DNA of 64,000 nt from Massilia pinisoli (GCF_024753285.1 NZ_JANUGW010000016.1:95690-159689); one strand, 5' to 3'; positions 51,565-60,607 are shown, counted from the stretch's first letter. Notes: generated from the letters alone by a model not told the origin. Numbers and translations are program-made.

Positions 51565-52467
51565 ATGGCATACAAGACCATCGAAGACACGATCGGCAAT
51601 ACCCCGCTGGTGCAACTGGTGCGCATCCCCGGGCCGGAAGCGGCGGCCCGCAACAACATCATCCTCGGCAAGCTCGAAGGCAACAACCCGGCGGGCTCCG
51701 TGAAGGACCGCGCCGCGATGTCGATGCTGCGCGGCGCCGAGGCGCGCGGTCAGATCAAGCCGGGCGACACGCTGATCGAAGCGACGAGCGGCAACACGGG
51801 CATCGCGCTGGCGATGGCGGCCGCGATCCGCGGCTACAAGATGGTGCTGCTGATGCCGGACAACCTGTCGGTGGAGCGCCGCCAGAGCATGGCAGCGTAC
51901 GGCGCCCAGATCATCCTGACGCCGAAGACGGGCGGCATGGAATACGCGCGCGACCTGGCCGAGCAGATGCAGCGCGACGGCCAGGGCATCATCCTCGACC
52001 AGTTCGGCAACCAGGACAATCCGCGCGCCCACTACGAGACGACCGGGCCGGAAATCTGGCGCGACACGGAAGGCCGCGTCACGCACTTCGTCAGCGCGAT
52101 GGGCACGACCGGCACGATCATGGGCGTGTCGCGCTACCTGAAGGAGAAGAACGAGGGCATCCGGATCGTCGGCGCGCAGCCGGAAGAGGGATCGTCGATC
52201 CCCGGCATCCGCAAGTGGCCGGAAGCGTACCTGCCGAAGATCTTCGACAAGTCGCGCATCGACCAGGTGGAAAACGTGACGCAGGCCGCGGCTGAACAGA
52301 TGGCGCGCCGCCTGGCGGCCGAAGAGGGCATTTTCTGCGGTATTTCCGCGGCCGGCGCCTGCGAAATCGCGTTACGCATTTCGCAGACGGTCGAGAATGC
52401 GACGATCGTGTTCATCGTCTGCGACCGCGGCGATCGTTATTTGTCGACGGGCGTGTTCCCCGCTTGA
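51565..52467 (+). CDS. cysM: Cysteine synthase B
   Basis: PLP enzyme making cysteine from O-acetylserine and sulfide or thiosulfate. 300 residues: IGNTPLVQLVRIPGPEAAAR, PLP-lysine in NNPAGSVKDRAAMSM, the substrate loop EATSGNTGIALAMAAA and the PLP-phosphate loop VSAMGTTGTIMGVSRYL. EGIFCGISAAGA near the C-terminus is typical of CysM rather than CysK. A TAGAAT element precedes the gene at about 51529. Confidence 0.95.
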   Translation: MAYKTIEDTIGNTPLVQLVRIPGPEAAARNNIILGKLEGNNPAGSVKDRAAMSMLRGAEARGQIKPGDTLIEATSGNTGIALAMAAAIRGYKMVLLMPDNLSVERRQSMAAYGAQIILTPKTGGMEYARDLAEQMQRDGQGIILDQFGNQDNPRAHYETTGPEIWRDTEGRVTHFVSAMGTTGTIMGVSRYLKEKNEGIRIVGAQPEEGSSIPGIRKWPEAYLPKIFDKSRIDQVENVTQAAAEQMARRLAAEEGIFCGISAAGACEIALRISQTVENATIVFIVCDRGDRYLSTGVFPA

Positions 52468-52529
52468 ATCGTGCCCGGCGCGAGGGCGTGGCGCTGGGTC
52501 TTTGATCCGCATTCGCTGCGGAGTAAAAC

Positions 52530-52571
52530 GTACTCAGGTGCGCGTACTCAGGTGCGCGTGCTCCGGTGCGG
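52530..52571 (+). repeat. Three tandem 14-bp repeats
   Basis: GTACTCAGGTGCGC occurs twice exactly (52530-52543, 52544-52557) and once with three changes (GTGCTCCGGTGCGG, 52558-52571), between cysM and the minus-strand HTH gene. A hairpin GGCGGC/GCCGCC follows at about 52570-52587. Confidence 0.85.
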
Positions 52572-52605
52572 CGGCATCAATGGCCGCCGTCCGGGGTGAT
52601 GCAGA

Positions 52606-52953
52606 TCATTGCTCGGCGCCGGCGCCGCCTGCGCTGTCCTTGTCTTTCGGCTTGAACTGCTTGTCGCTGATGCGGAACTTGGCACGACGGTCGCCCATCA
52701 GGTAGCGCAGGTCACGGATCGACAGGTCCGACACTTCGTGCATGCGGATCAGCAGCGAGGCACCGACCGGCAGGCGGTGGTGGCGGATCTTCGAGATTAC
52801 CGGCGGCGCGACTTCCAGTGCGCGCGACAGCGCTGCGTCGTTCTTCAGGCGCAGGTTCTCGATCAGCGTGTCGAGCAGGCGATTCGGGTTGTATTGCAGC
52901 AGTTCGTCGTTTTCCGAATCGCTGTTCATATCGATACCGACTTGGTTCGTCAT
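52606..52953 (-). CDS. Small conserved HTH-like protein, function unknown
   Basis: A 115-residue basic protein. Its middle resembles a lambda-repressor-like HTH: LKNDAALSRALEVAPPVISK followed by IRHHRLPVGASLLIRMHEVS. The N-terminus is acidic (NSDSENDELLQYN) and the C-terminus is charged and Gly/Ala-rich. No ligand or catalytic domain is visible. ATG 52953 begins MTNQVGIDMN; the ATG at residue 9 is an alternative. The 440-base AT-rich upstream region with several dyads and a perfect TATAAT (53036-53031) suggests tight or complex regulation. I do not recognise a named family with certainty. Confidence 0.65.
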   Translation of the reverse strand: MTNQVGIDMNSDSENDELLQYNPNRLLDTLIENLRLKNDAALSRALEVAPPVISKIRHHRLPVGASLLIRMHEVSDLSIRDLRYLMGDRRAKFRISDKQFKPKDKDSAGGAGAEQ

Positions 52954-53394
52954 GATTCAATTCCTATGAGGGTTCGTCAGGGGCTCACGGCGCACGTCCA
53001 GATCCTTCTGGATGTGAAAGTGTCTACTAAATTATACAACTAATTTCAAATTTAGTACTTAAGAGCAATAAAATCCGGGGCTTTTGTTGGGTCCGTTGTT
53101 CAATCACAACAATAGCCTCAATGCAATTCTCTCACAAACTCACCGCGAAGATAATTGTTTTTTATTTAAACTTAAGTGTAAAGCAATTATCGATGCGCCG
53201 ACGCACGATTAGGAATTGAGTGGTGGAATGACAACTTGTGAGGGGGTATCGGGGCAGAGCGGCTGTTTCCTAGAAGAACTGTCAAGCGGAAACGACGATA
53301 CCCCGGGGGAGTATAACATTGTCACGACGTCATGAACTCGACCGTATTTATGACAATGCTGTTACAAACTGATACAAAGTTGTTGCTCTGAGCA
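52954..53394. other. AT-rich intergenic region with multiple dyads
   Basis: 441 bases with no gene I can support and markedly lower GC than the rest of the window. It has perfect inverted repeats GATAATTG/CAATTATC (53150-53191) and CATTGTCA/TGACAATG (53317-53358), both with a 26-base spacer. Between them is a nested palindrome: GGGGTATCG/CGATACCCC (53243-53304) enclosing GTTTCC/GGAAAC (53265-53293). A perfect -10 TATAAT for the minus strand lies at 53036-53031. It is upstream of the HTH gene and downstream of mltB. Confidence 0.75.
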
Positions 53395-54564
53395 CTACAT
53401 TGCGCGCGCCAATCGGACGGCGCGGCCCAGTTCGACGACGGACATGGCATAGAAATAACTGCGGTTGTATTTAGTGATAGCAAAAAAGTTAGCATTCACT
53501 ACCCAATACTCCGTCGGGTCGCCGCCATTTTGTAAATCGACGAGACCGTACAGTCGCCCGTCCGGCAACGGGGTGCGCGTGGCGACGCCGGCGCCGTCCA
53601 GGTCGGTCGGACGGTAGCGGGCTTCGAGGCCGCCGACGAGCCCTTGCCACGCGAGGCTGGGCGCCACGTCGGCCGGGAAGACGGCCGGGCCCGTGCTGTT
53701 GCGATCCCAGCCGTGCTGGACGAGGAAGTTCGCGACGCTGCCGATCGCATCCTGCGCGGAGCCGCGCAAGTCGACCATGCCGTCGCCGTCGAAGTCCACG
53801 CCGTACTTCAAGATACTGCTCGGCATGAATTGCGGCATGCCGACGGCGCCCGCAAACGAGCCCAGCAGCGAAAACGGATCGATGTGTTCCTTACGTGCCA
53901 ACAACAGCGTGCTTTCCAGTTCGCCGCGGAAGAACGCCATGCGATCCTGGCGATTCGGCGCTTCCGGATAGGCGAAGGCGAGGGTGGTCAGCACGTCGAC
54001 GACGCGGAAGCGTCCCGTGTCGCGCCCGTAGATCGTTTCCACGCCGAGGATGCCGGCGATGATTTCGGCCGGCACGCCATACGTGGCCTCCGCGCGCGCG
54101 AGGGCGTCCGCGTTCTCGTTCCAGAAGCGCACGCCCGCATTGACGCGGATCGGCTCGATGAAGCGGTCGCTGTACGCGCGCCAGTTCTTCGGCTTGCCTG
54201 GCGGCGCCGGTTTCACGAGATGGACTGCGGAATCGAGGAAGCGCGCGCGCCGGATCACGTCCTCGATGGTCGCGCGGTCGAAGCCGTTGCGCGTGACCAT
54301 GTCGTCCTCGAAGTCGCGCACGGCCTGCCACTCGCCGAAGTTGACGGCCTCGCCGTCGTAGTCGATCGTCGGGCGGGCGGGCGCAGAGACGACCTTGGCG
54401 GCCTTGCGCGATGTCTTTGTCTTGGCGGACTTGGAGGACTTGGCGGCCGTGGCGGATTTCGCCTTGGCGGCATGGGTATGGTGCAACGAGGATGCGGCGA
54501 CCGCATCCGCCGCTCCCTCGGCGCCGACGGCCAGGGCTAGCAGCAATGGAACGAAGGATTTCAT
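53395..54564 (-). CDS. mltB: Lytic murein transglycosylase B
   Basis: Cleaves the glycan strand of peptidoglycan to 1,6-anhydromuramyl products. 389 residues: signal peptide (1-24), a basic Ser/Lys/Ala spacer to about 60, then the MltB catalytic domain with the general acid E176 in AGILGVETIYGRDTGRF. Motifs in order: LLGSFAGAVGMPQFMPSS, VDFDGDGMVDLRGS and AIGSVANFLVQHGW. No lipobox, so it is probably soluble periplasmic. Its start overlaps the stop of the transglutaminase gene by four bases, tying peptidoglycan cleavage to that operon. Confidence 0.94.
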   Translation of the reverse strand: MKSFVPLLLALAVGAEGAADAVAASSLHHTHAAKAKSATAAKSSKSAKTKTSRKAAKVVSAPARPTIDYDGEAVNFGEWQAVRDFEDDMVTRNGFDRATIEDVIRRARFLDSAVHLVKPAPPGKPKNWRAYSDRFIEPIRVNAGVRFWNENADALARAEATYGVPAEIIAGILGVETIYGRDTGRFRVVDVLTTLAFAYPEAPNRQDRMAFFRGELESTLLLARKEHIDPFSLLGSFAGAVGMPQFMPSSILKYGVDFDGDGMVDLRGSAQDAIGSVANFLVQHGWDRNSTGPAVFPADVAPSLAWQGLVGGLEARYRPTDLDGAGVATRTPLPDGRLYGLVDLQNGGDPTEYWVVNANFFAITKYNRSYFYAMSVVELGRAVRLARAM

Positions 54565-56546
54565 CGAACTCGGGACAGCAAATCTCTCAGGATGGGAACG
54601 AGGCCGGTGCCCGGACTCTGCGGTCCGTAGCGGTAAGCGCTGTAGCGGCGCAGGAATTCCGCTGCTGCCGCGCTCGGTTCAGGCGCCAGGCCGGCGCCAT
54701 CGAGGCGGCCCGCGTACGCCGTCGGACCTTCGTCCGGCGCGCGCGGCAGGCCCAGCTGGCCGAGGCGCTGGCACAGCATCGAGTATAGCGCATCGACCGG
54801 GTCGGCTTTTCGCCGCTGCGAGAATTTTCTGACCAGAAACAACAGCGCACAGAGCATGGTCAGCAGCGCCAGGCTTTGCCAATGGGACAATCCTTCCTGC
54901 AAGCGATCGACGAGGCGCTGCTGGCGCTGCGGCGTGTAATTCAGCACCCACTGGTTCCAGCCATTGTTGACGGCGCCGATCGCGTAGCGGATCCGGCCCA
55001 GCAGCGAGCCGGGATCGGGTTGCAGCAGTCCGGCCAGACCGTCGAGGCCGAACGGCACCATCGGCGGCAGCGCCCGCGCGAGGCTGTGTTCCACGCGCCC
55101 CGGCGCCACGGCGGCCGTCGGGTCGACGCGAACCCAGCCGCGGCGCGGCAGCCACACCTCGGCCCACGCGTGGGCATCGGATTGGCGCACGGTGAGGTAG
55201 CCGTCGATGGGATTCAAGTCGCCGCCCTGGTAGCCCGTCACGACGCGCGCCGGCACGCCGGCCGCACGCATCAGGAACACGAAGGCCCCCGCATAGTGCT
55301 CGCAAAAGCCGGCGCGCGTGCCGTACAGGAAATCGTCGATGGAGTCGGGGCCCGGCAGCAGCGGCGGGTGCAGCGTGTAGACGAAGCCGTCGCGCGCAAA
55401 CCGGCGCAGCACGGCCGCCACGCGGCGCGCCGGATCGGGCTCGGCCGTCAGCGCCTGGCCGGCCGCGCGGGCGCGCGGATCGACGCCGTAGGGCAGGCTC
55501 AGCCAGCGTCCGTCGACGGCCGTCGCTTGCGGCTGCAGGCTGTAGTGGACGTAGGAAGCGAGGTGGTAGCGCACGCGGTCCGAGATCGGCGCCAGCGCCT
55601 GGAATTCCAGCTCGTCCGACAGGCCGACACCGCGGCCCGGCAGCTCGGGCAGCGCGCGCGGCATCTCGAGCGCGAACAGCCAGCGCGTGTTGGACGCTTC
55701 CAGCGTGACTTCGTAGCCGACGGGCTTGCCGCCCACGGACAGCGACAGCGGCTCCGCGTGCTGCGACGGGAGCACGCGCGTCCACGTGCGGCCGTCGTAG
55801 TCGCCCAGCACGGGGCCGCGCCAGTACAGCTGCGGTTGCGGCGGCACGGGGCCGTCGAATTTCACGCGGAACGCGACGTCTTCCGACTGCGCCAGGTCCG
55901 ACATCTGGCCGGGCGCCATCGTGTCCGACAAGCCCGTCCGGGACGCGTGCGCATCGTCCGGCATGCCCCACAGCGGGCCTTCGATGCGGGGGAACAGGAC
56001 GAACGCGGCGCCGGCCAGCGGCAGCGCGAGCGCCAGCACCTTCGCACCCATCCACAGCCGCGTGCGCAGCGGCGGGACGGCGCCCGTCAGCTGGAACGAC
56101 AGCTGCGTGGCCAGCAGCGCAACGATCGAGGCGAGCATCAGCATGGCCGTCGGGATCGACTGCGAATAAAAGAAATTCGTCAGCACGAGGAAGTAGCAGA
56201 GGAACACGACGACGAACAGGTCGCGCCGCGCATGCATCTCCAGCATCTTGAAGGCGACGAGCAGCACGAGCATCGCGACACCCGCGTCGCGCCCCAGCAG
56301 CGTGTGGTACTCGCGCAGTACGCCCGCCATCGCGGCCGCCGCAATCGGTACGAGGACGAGGTTCGATGGCAGCCGCCGGCCCAGCAACGTGACGCCGGCG
56401 CGCCAGGCCAGCGTCGCACCGCACAGCGCACTGACCCACGCCGGCAGGTGCGCCGCGTGCGGCACCAGCACGAGCAGGCTCGCGGCGACGAGCAGCAGCG
56501 TATCCTGCTTGTCGCGCGACAGCGGCGCCGGCAACGCGAATCTCAT
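54561..56546 (-). CDS. TgpA-like membrane transglutaminase (DUF3488/transglutaminase/DUF4129)
   Basis: A 661-residue inner-membrane protein. About six N-terminal helices (DUF3488, for example LLLVAASLLVLVPHAAHLPA) lead to a periplasmic transglutaminase core with the Cys-His-Asp triad in RAGFCEHYAGAF, SDAHAWAEVW and WVRVDPTAAV. A further helix (LALLTMLCALLFLV) and a DUF4129 tail (ALYSMLCQRLGQLGLPRAPD) follow. TgpA of Pseudomonas is a related essential periplasmic enzyme; the substrate is unknown. ATG 56546 overlaps the DUF58 stop by four bases, and the MoxR-DUF58-transglutaminase order is conserved widely. Confidence 0.93.
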   Translation of the reverse strand: MRFALPAPLSRDKQDTLLLVAASLLVLVPHAAHLPAWVSALCGATLAWRAGVTLLGRRLPSNLVLVPIAAAAMAGVLREYHTLLGRDAGVAMLVLLVAFKMLEMHARRDLFVVVFLCYFLVLTNFFYSQSIPTAMLMLASIVALLATQLSFQLTGAVPPLRTRLWMGAKVLALALPLAGAAFVLFPRIEGPLWGMPDDAHASRTGLSDTMAPGQMSDLAQSEDVAFRVKFDGPVPPQPQLYWRGPVLGDYDGRTWTRVLPSQHAEPLSLSVGGKPVGYEVTLEASNTRWLFALEMPRALPELPGRGVGLSDELEFQALAPISDRVRYHLASYVHYSLQPQATAVDGRWLSLPYGVDPRARAAGQALTAEPDPARRVAAVLRRFARDGFVYTLHPPLLPGPDSIDDFLYGTRAGFCEHYAGAFVFLMRAAGVPARVVTGYQGGDLNPIDGYLTVRQSDAHAWAEVWLPRRGWVRVDPTAAVAPGRVEHSLARALPPMVPFGLDGLAGLLQPDPGSLLGRIRYAIGAVNNGWNQWVLNYTPQRQQRLVDRLQEGLSHWQSLALLTMLCALLFLVRKFSQRRKADPVDALYSMLCQRLGQLGLPRAPDEGPTAYAGRLDGAGLAPEPSAAAAEFLRRYSAYRYGPQSPGTGLVPILRDLLSRVR

Positions 56547-57559
56547 GCGGCGTCCTCCGCGATGCCGTACAGCGCCAGTGCGCGCAGGCACGCGGCTTCG
56601 TGCGCCGTGCCGAGGCCCGTGTCGTAGCGGATGCGGCCCAGGCGGAACGCGTACGGCAGCGCGCGCTGCTCCGCTTCCAGCACCCAGCGGGTCATCCGGG
56701 CGAGGCGCAGTTCGACGTCGAGGTGCGGGGGCAGCGCGTCGAAGTCGAGCTCGAGATCGTCGACGGTGCCGCCCTCGAAATGCTTGGTGACGAGCGGTCC
56801 GCCCAGCGCCGGGTCGAGCCGGGCGATCTGGCGCCATGCGAGGTGGCGCAGCGCGTCGCCCGGCTGGTAGTTGCGCACACCCGCGAAATCGTCGCTGCCC
56901 GTGCTGCCGGCACCGTCCGGGCTTGGACGGCCCAGCATCGGCAACGGCGGGGCGTCCTGCTCGGGGAACGGGTAGACGAGGGCGCGGCTGTCCGGCTGCC
57001 ACCAGCTCCACGCGCGGAACAGGCCCAGCGGGAATTGCGTGGACAGGCGCACGCGCGGCGCGCGCATCCAGCCGCGCGCCTGCGTGGACGCGCGCAGTAC
57101 GAGCGCCGTGGTGGCGCCGGCCGTCACGTCGACGGCCTGGCGCGGTTCGGCGACGTGCTCGACATCGATCCAGACGGCGTAGCGGGCGAGGCGCGTCGGA
57201 TTCTCGACGCGCAGTTCGAACGGCGCGTCCTCGCCGGCGAACACGGCGGGCGCGCGGCCGGCGCTGAGCACGAGGCCGGCCAGGTTGCGCGTCGTCTGTA
57301 CCATGTCGACCACGGCGCACGCGCCGGCGACGAACGTGAGGCCGAAGCCGAGGCCGAGGTTGTAGTTGACGGAGCCGACCAGCAGCACGAGCAGCAGCGC
57401 GGCAAAGCCCAGCCCCGCACGCGTCGGGAGAATGTACACGCGCCGCTGGCTGAGGAACACGCTGCCCGCGTCGCGTGCCGTCGTGCGCGCGCGCCACAGG
57501 GCGCGCTTGCGGTCCAGCCATCCGCGCGGTCGCGTCATCGTGCCGGCTGCGTGCGCCAT
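56543..57559 (-). CDS. DUF58-domain membrane protein
   Basis: A 338-residue protein with two N-terminal hydrophobic segments (LGFAALLLVLLVGSVNYNLG and FGLTFVAGACAVVDM) and a C-terminal von Willebrand-A-like DUF58 module carrying the family signature GVRNYQPGDALRHLAWRQIA. DUF58 proteins are encoded with MoxR ATPases and are thought to be their clients or partners in assembling envelope enzymes. Overlaps the transglutaminase gene by four bases and begins 1 base after the MoxR stop. Confidence 0.92.
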   Translation of the reverse strand: MAHAAGTMTRPRGWLDRKRALWRARTTARDAGSVFLSQRRVYILPTRAGLGFAALLLVLLVGSVNYNLGLGFGLTFVAGACAVVDMVQTTRNLAGLVLSAGRAPAVFAGEDAPFELRVENPTRLARYAVWIDVEHVAEPRQAVDVTAGATTALVLRASTQARGWMRAPRVRLSTQFPLGLFRAWSWWQPDSRALVYPFPEQDAPPLPMLGRPSPDGAGSTGSDDFAGVRNYQPGDALRHLAWRQIARLDPALGGPLVTKHFEGGTVDDLELDFDALPPHLDVELRLARMTRWVLEAEQRALPYAFRLGRIRYDTGLGTAHEAACLRALALYGIAEDAA

Positions 57560-57560
57560 G

Positions 57561-58481
57561 TCATAAGGGGACCGATTTCTGCAGCTGGAGAACGAGATCG
57601 CGGCTCGCCATCGCCACGCCCTGCGCCGACCGCAGCGGCCGCAGGCGGTGCGCGCACACGGGCACGAGCAGGGTCTGCACGTCTTCCGGGATCACGTGGT
57701 CGCGGCCTTCCAGCGCGGCCCAGGCGCGCGCGGCCTGCAGCAGCGCCAGCACGGCGCGCGGCGACAGCCCTTCCGCGAACAGCTTGCCCGAGCGCGACGC
57801 CTGCGCCAGGGCCTGCAGGTAGTCGACGAGGGCGCCGGACGCGTGGATCGCGCGCAGCGAGCGCTGGGCATCGACGAGTTCTTCCGGGCGCATCACCGGT
57901 TCGATGGTCTTCAGCATGGCGCGGCGGTCCTCGCCCATCAGCAGGGCGCGCTCGGCGGCGGGGTCCGGATAGCCCAGCGACAGGCACATCAGGAAGCGGT
58001 CCAGCTGCGATTCCGGCAGGGGGAACGTGCCGACCTGGTGTGCCGGGTTCTGCGTCGCGATGACGAAGAACGGTTCCGGCAGCGCACGAGTGACGCCGTC
58101 CGCCGTGACCTGGCGCTCTTCCATTGCCTCCAGCAGGCCCGATTGCGTCTTCGGGGTCGCGCGGTTGATCTCGTCGGCGAGCAGCACCTGCGTGAAGATC
58201 GGCCCCGGGTGGAACACGAAGCCGTTCTTTTCGCGCTCGTAGACGGAGATGCCCGCGACGTCGGCCGGCAGCAGGTCGCTCGTGAACTGGACGCGGTTGA
58301 ACCGCAGGCCCAGCGCCAGCGCCAGCGCGTGCGCGAGCGTGGTCTTGCCGACGCCGGGCACGTCGTCGATGAGCAGGTGGCCGCCGGCCAGCAGACAGGC
58401 GACGGCGAGGCGGACCTGCTGGTCCTTGCCGACCACGATCTGGCTGACCTGGCGCGCGGCGGCATGCAATTTGTTGAACAT
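57561..58481 (-). CDS. MoxR-family AAA+ ATPase
   Basis: A 306-residue AAA+ chaperone-like ATPase. Walker A DDVPGVGKTTLAHALA, Walker B VLLADEINRATPKTQ, sensor 1 FFVIATQNPAHQVGTFPLPE and the C-terminal lid (GLSPRAVLALLQAARAWA) are complete. MoxR proteins act in maturation or activation of partner complexes, here the DUF58 and transglutaminase proteins encoded next. ATG 58481 follows GGAAG; an in-frame ATG at 58526 gives a slightly longer, non-conserved start. First gene of the minus-strand operon ending in mltB. Confidence 0.94.
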   Translation of the reverse strand: MFNKLHAAARQVSQIVVGKDQQVRLAVACLLAGGHLLIDDVPGVGKTTLAHALALALGLRFNRVQFTSDLLPADVAGISVYEREKNGFVFHPGPIFTQVLLADEINRATPKTQSGLLEAMEERQVTADGVTRALPEPFFVIATQNPAHQVGTFPLPESQLDRFLMCLSLGYPDPAAERALLMGEDRRAMLKTIEPVMRPEELVDAQRSLRAIHASGALVDYLQALAQASRSGKLFAEGLSPRAVLALLQAARAWAALEGRDHVIPEDVQTLLVPVCAHRLRPLRSAQGVAMASRDLVLQLQKSVPL

Positions 58482-58641
58482 GGATGGCTTCCGGTGGTCG
58501 TTCGGGGCGGCACGGCGGGCAGGCATGGTAGATTAGCGCTGTTAGCCATCCGTATGCCTGCGTCAACATGCCTTTCCCATCGATTCTATGCGAGAACGGG
58601 CGGGCACGCGTCACGGATGAGCGCCACGCGCAATCAAGACC

Positions 58642-59574
58642 ATGAGCACAGCCATTTACAGCCACCCGGACTGTTCCCTGCACCAGATGGGCAGCTGGCA
58701 TCCGGAATGCCCCGAGCGCCTGCGCGCCATCGAGGACCAGTTGATCCTCGCGCGCCTGGACGGCCTCGTCGAGCGCGTCAGCGCGCCCCTCGCGGACGAG
58801 GCCGACATCCTGCGCAACCACACGCAGGACGCGCTCGACCGCGTGCGCGACAACCTGCCGACGGCGCCGGGCGAACTCTATCCGCTCGACGGCGACACCT
58901 TGCTGTGCAAGGACAGCTACCGCGCCGCCCTGCGCGCCGCGGGCGCCGCCGTCGCCGCGACGGATGCCGTCGTCGCGGGCACGATCAATAACGCGTTCTG
59001 CGCCGTGCGGCCGCCGGGCCACCACGCGCGGCCGTCGGAGGCGATGGGCTTCTGCCTGTTCAACAACGTCGCCATCGCCGCCCGGCGCGCGCTCGATGTG
59101 CACGGGCTCGAACGCGTCGCGATCATCGATTTCGACGTCCACCACGGCAACGGCACGGCCGAGTCGTTCAAGGACGATCCGCGCGTGCTGATGGCCAGCT
59201 TCTTCCAGCACCCGTTCTATCCGTACACGGAGCCGGAACCGATCACGGCCACGTGCGTCAACGTCCCCGTGCCCGCGTACAGCGGCGGCGACGTCGTGCG
59301 CAAGCTCGTCGCCGAGCAATGGCTGCCGGCGCTGCACGCGTTCCGCCCGCAGATGATCTTCTTCTCGGCCGGCTTCGACGCCCACAAGGAAGACGACATG
59401 GGGAACATGGCGCTCGTCGAGGCGGACTACGCGTGGATCACGCACCAGATCGCCGACGTCGCGCGCCTGTACGCGGGCGGACGCATCGTCAGCTGCCTCG
59501 AAGGCGGCTATGCGCTGTCGGCGCTGGGCCGCAGCGTCGTCGCGCACGTCAAGGCGCTTGCCGACATCGACTAG
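58642..59574 (+). CDS. Histone-deacetylase-family deacylase
   Basis: A 310-residue zinc-dependent deacetylase of the HDAC/AcuC/acetylpolyamine amidohydrolase superfamily. The catalytic histidines are in RPPGHHARPSEAMGFCLFNN. Zinc ligands are in DFDVHHGNGTAESF (Asp and His) and FSAGFDAHKEDDMGNM (Asp). CLEGGYALSALGR supplies the C-terminal Gly-Gly-Tyr. The natural substrate in bacteria of this group is not established; polyamine or lysine deacetylation is possible. Divergent from the MoxR operon. Confidence 0.93.
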   Translation: MSTAIYSHPDCSLHQMGSWHPECPERLRAIEDQLILARLDGLVERVSAPLADEADILRNHTQDALDRVRDNLPTAPGELYPLDGDTLLCKDSYRAALRAAGAAVAATDAVVAGTINNAFCAVRPPGHHARPSEAMGFCLFNNVAIAARRALDVHGLERVAIIDFDVHHGNGTAESFKDDPRVLMASFFQHPFYPYTEPEPITATCVNVPVPAYSGGDVVRKLVAEQWLPALHAFRPQMIFFSAGFDAHKEDDMGNMALVEADYAWITHQIADVARLYAGGRIVSCLEGGYALSALGRSVVAHVKALADID

Positions 59575-59635
59575 CGTATCGCTTCGGTCGAGTTGTTTTG
59601 TCGTCCCGGCGTCGGGTTTTCAGCTCCCCCGGCAA

Positions 59636-59664
59636 TTGACACCTCCATCCCGCCGTCCTACATT
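59636..59664 (+). promoter_or_regulatory. Promoter of secreted hydrolase-like gene copy 1
   Basis: Consensus -35 TTGACA (59636-59641), spacer 17, -10 TACATT (59659-59664), about 60 bases before the ribosome site of the gene at 59732. The same promoter is duplicated ahead of copy 2. Confidence 0.78.
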
Positions 59665-59731
59665 GGATCGGCTGCCGCAAGCGCTGGAAGCAGCGGCAAC
59701 ATCGAACCAGACGACGGAGACGGAGGGAGAG

Positions 59732-60607
59732 ATGAAACTGATGCGCTGGCTGACAGCGCTGTGCCTGCTCGCGATCACGGGCCTGGCATCGGCGACGAAC
59801 TACACGCTGTGGATCAACGGCCGCAACGGCGGCGGCACCATCGGCAACTACGACAGCTTTACCTACTGGGGCCCCGCATCCGCGGCGGCCGGCGTCAACA
59901 AGAAGGCCGTCAACTGGGACGGCTACAACAGCATCGCCACGCAGAACTACCGCATCCGTTACGCCCTCGACTGCTTCTGCACCGGCAACAACTGGTGCTA
60001 TATCGCGACGCACAGCGCGGGCGACCTGATGCTGGGCTACGTGCTCGCCAACTACGGCGGCTCGGCGCGCATGAAGAAGAATCCCGCGCCGAATTCGTCG
60101 GGCATCTGCGGCAACAGCGACGGCACGTCGCAGACCGGCTGGAACATCAAGTGGGTGCGCGCGGCGGCCGGTGCGGCCGGCGGCTCTGAACTGGCCGACT
60201 ACGGCTCGTGGGCCGTCTCCGACCCCTTGACGCAAGACCTCAAGACGACGACGGCGCGCGCCATGTACAACCACAACGTCACGCGCGGCATCTGGTTCTA
60301 CATGTACGCGGGCGCGCGCGGCGCGGCGTATTCCGCCATCCTTCCCGGCCAGGACGACGAGGTCGTCGCCTACCACAGCGCGGGCGGCGTCTCAGGCAGT
60401 TCCGGCGGCGCCTTCTGCAATCCCAGCGACTGGTTCTGCAACGACCTGACGCTCGGCACCGCCGCCAACCAGGGTGGCAGCTTGAAGTGGAGCTATCACT
60501 CCGTCTCGTTCCGCGACGACGGCGAGTCGTACAACCACTACACGAACGGCAACTGGGGAGGCATCGTGTCCGTCGTGCGCGGCGCGATGGTGAACAGCGC
60601 CTACTAG
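59732..60607 (+). CDS. Secreted alpha/beta-hydrolase-like protein, copy 1 (uncharacterised)
   Basis: A 291-residue exported protein of unknown function. Signal peptide (MKLMRWLTALCLLAITGLAS). The mature protein has six cysteines (CFC, C in NNWCYI, GIC, and two in FCNPSDWFC). A nucleophile-elbow-like CYIATHSAGDLMLGYV sits after a beta-strand-like YTLWING, and late acidic and histidine residues occur in LPGQDDEVVAYHSAGG and WSYHSVSFRDDGESYNHY. This suggests a serine hydrolase with three disulfides; catalysis is not proven, as the elbow is T-H-S-A-G, a variant of GxSxG. ATG 59732 follows GGAGGGAGAG. It is highly similar to the next gene, including promoter. Confidence 0.68.
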   Translation: MKLMRWLTALCLLAITGLASATNYTLWINGRNGGGTIGNYDSFTYWGPASAAAGVNKKAVNWDGYNSIATQNYRIRYALDCFCTGNNWCYIATHSAGDLMLGYVLANYGGSARMKKNPAPNSSGICGNSDGTSQTGWNIKWVRAAAGAAGGSELADYGSWAVSDPLTQDLKTTTARAMYNHNVTRGIWFYMYAGARGAAYSAILPGQDDEVVAYHSAGGVSGSSGGAFCNPSDWFCNDLTLGTAANQGGSLKWSYHSVSFRDDGESYNHYTNGNWGGIVSVVRGAMVNSAY

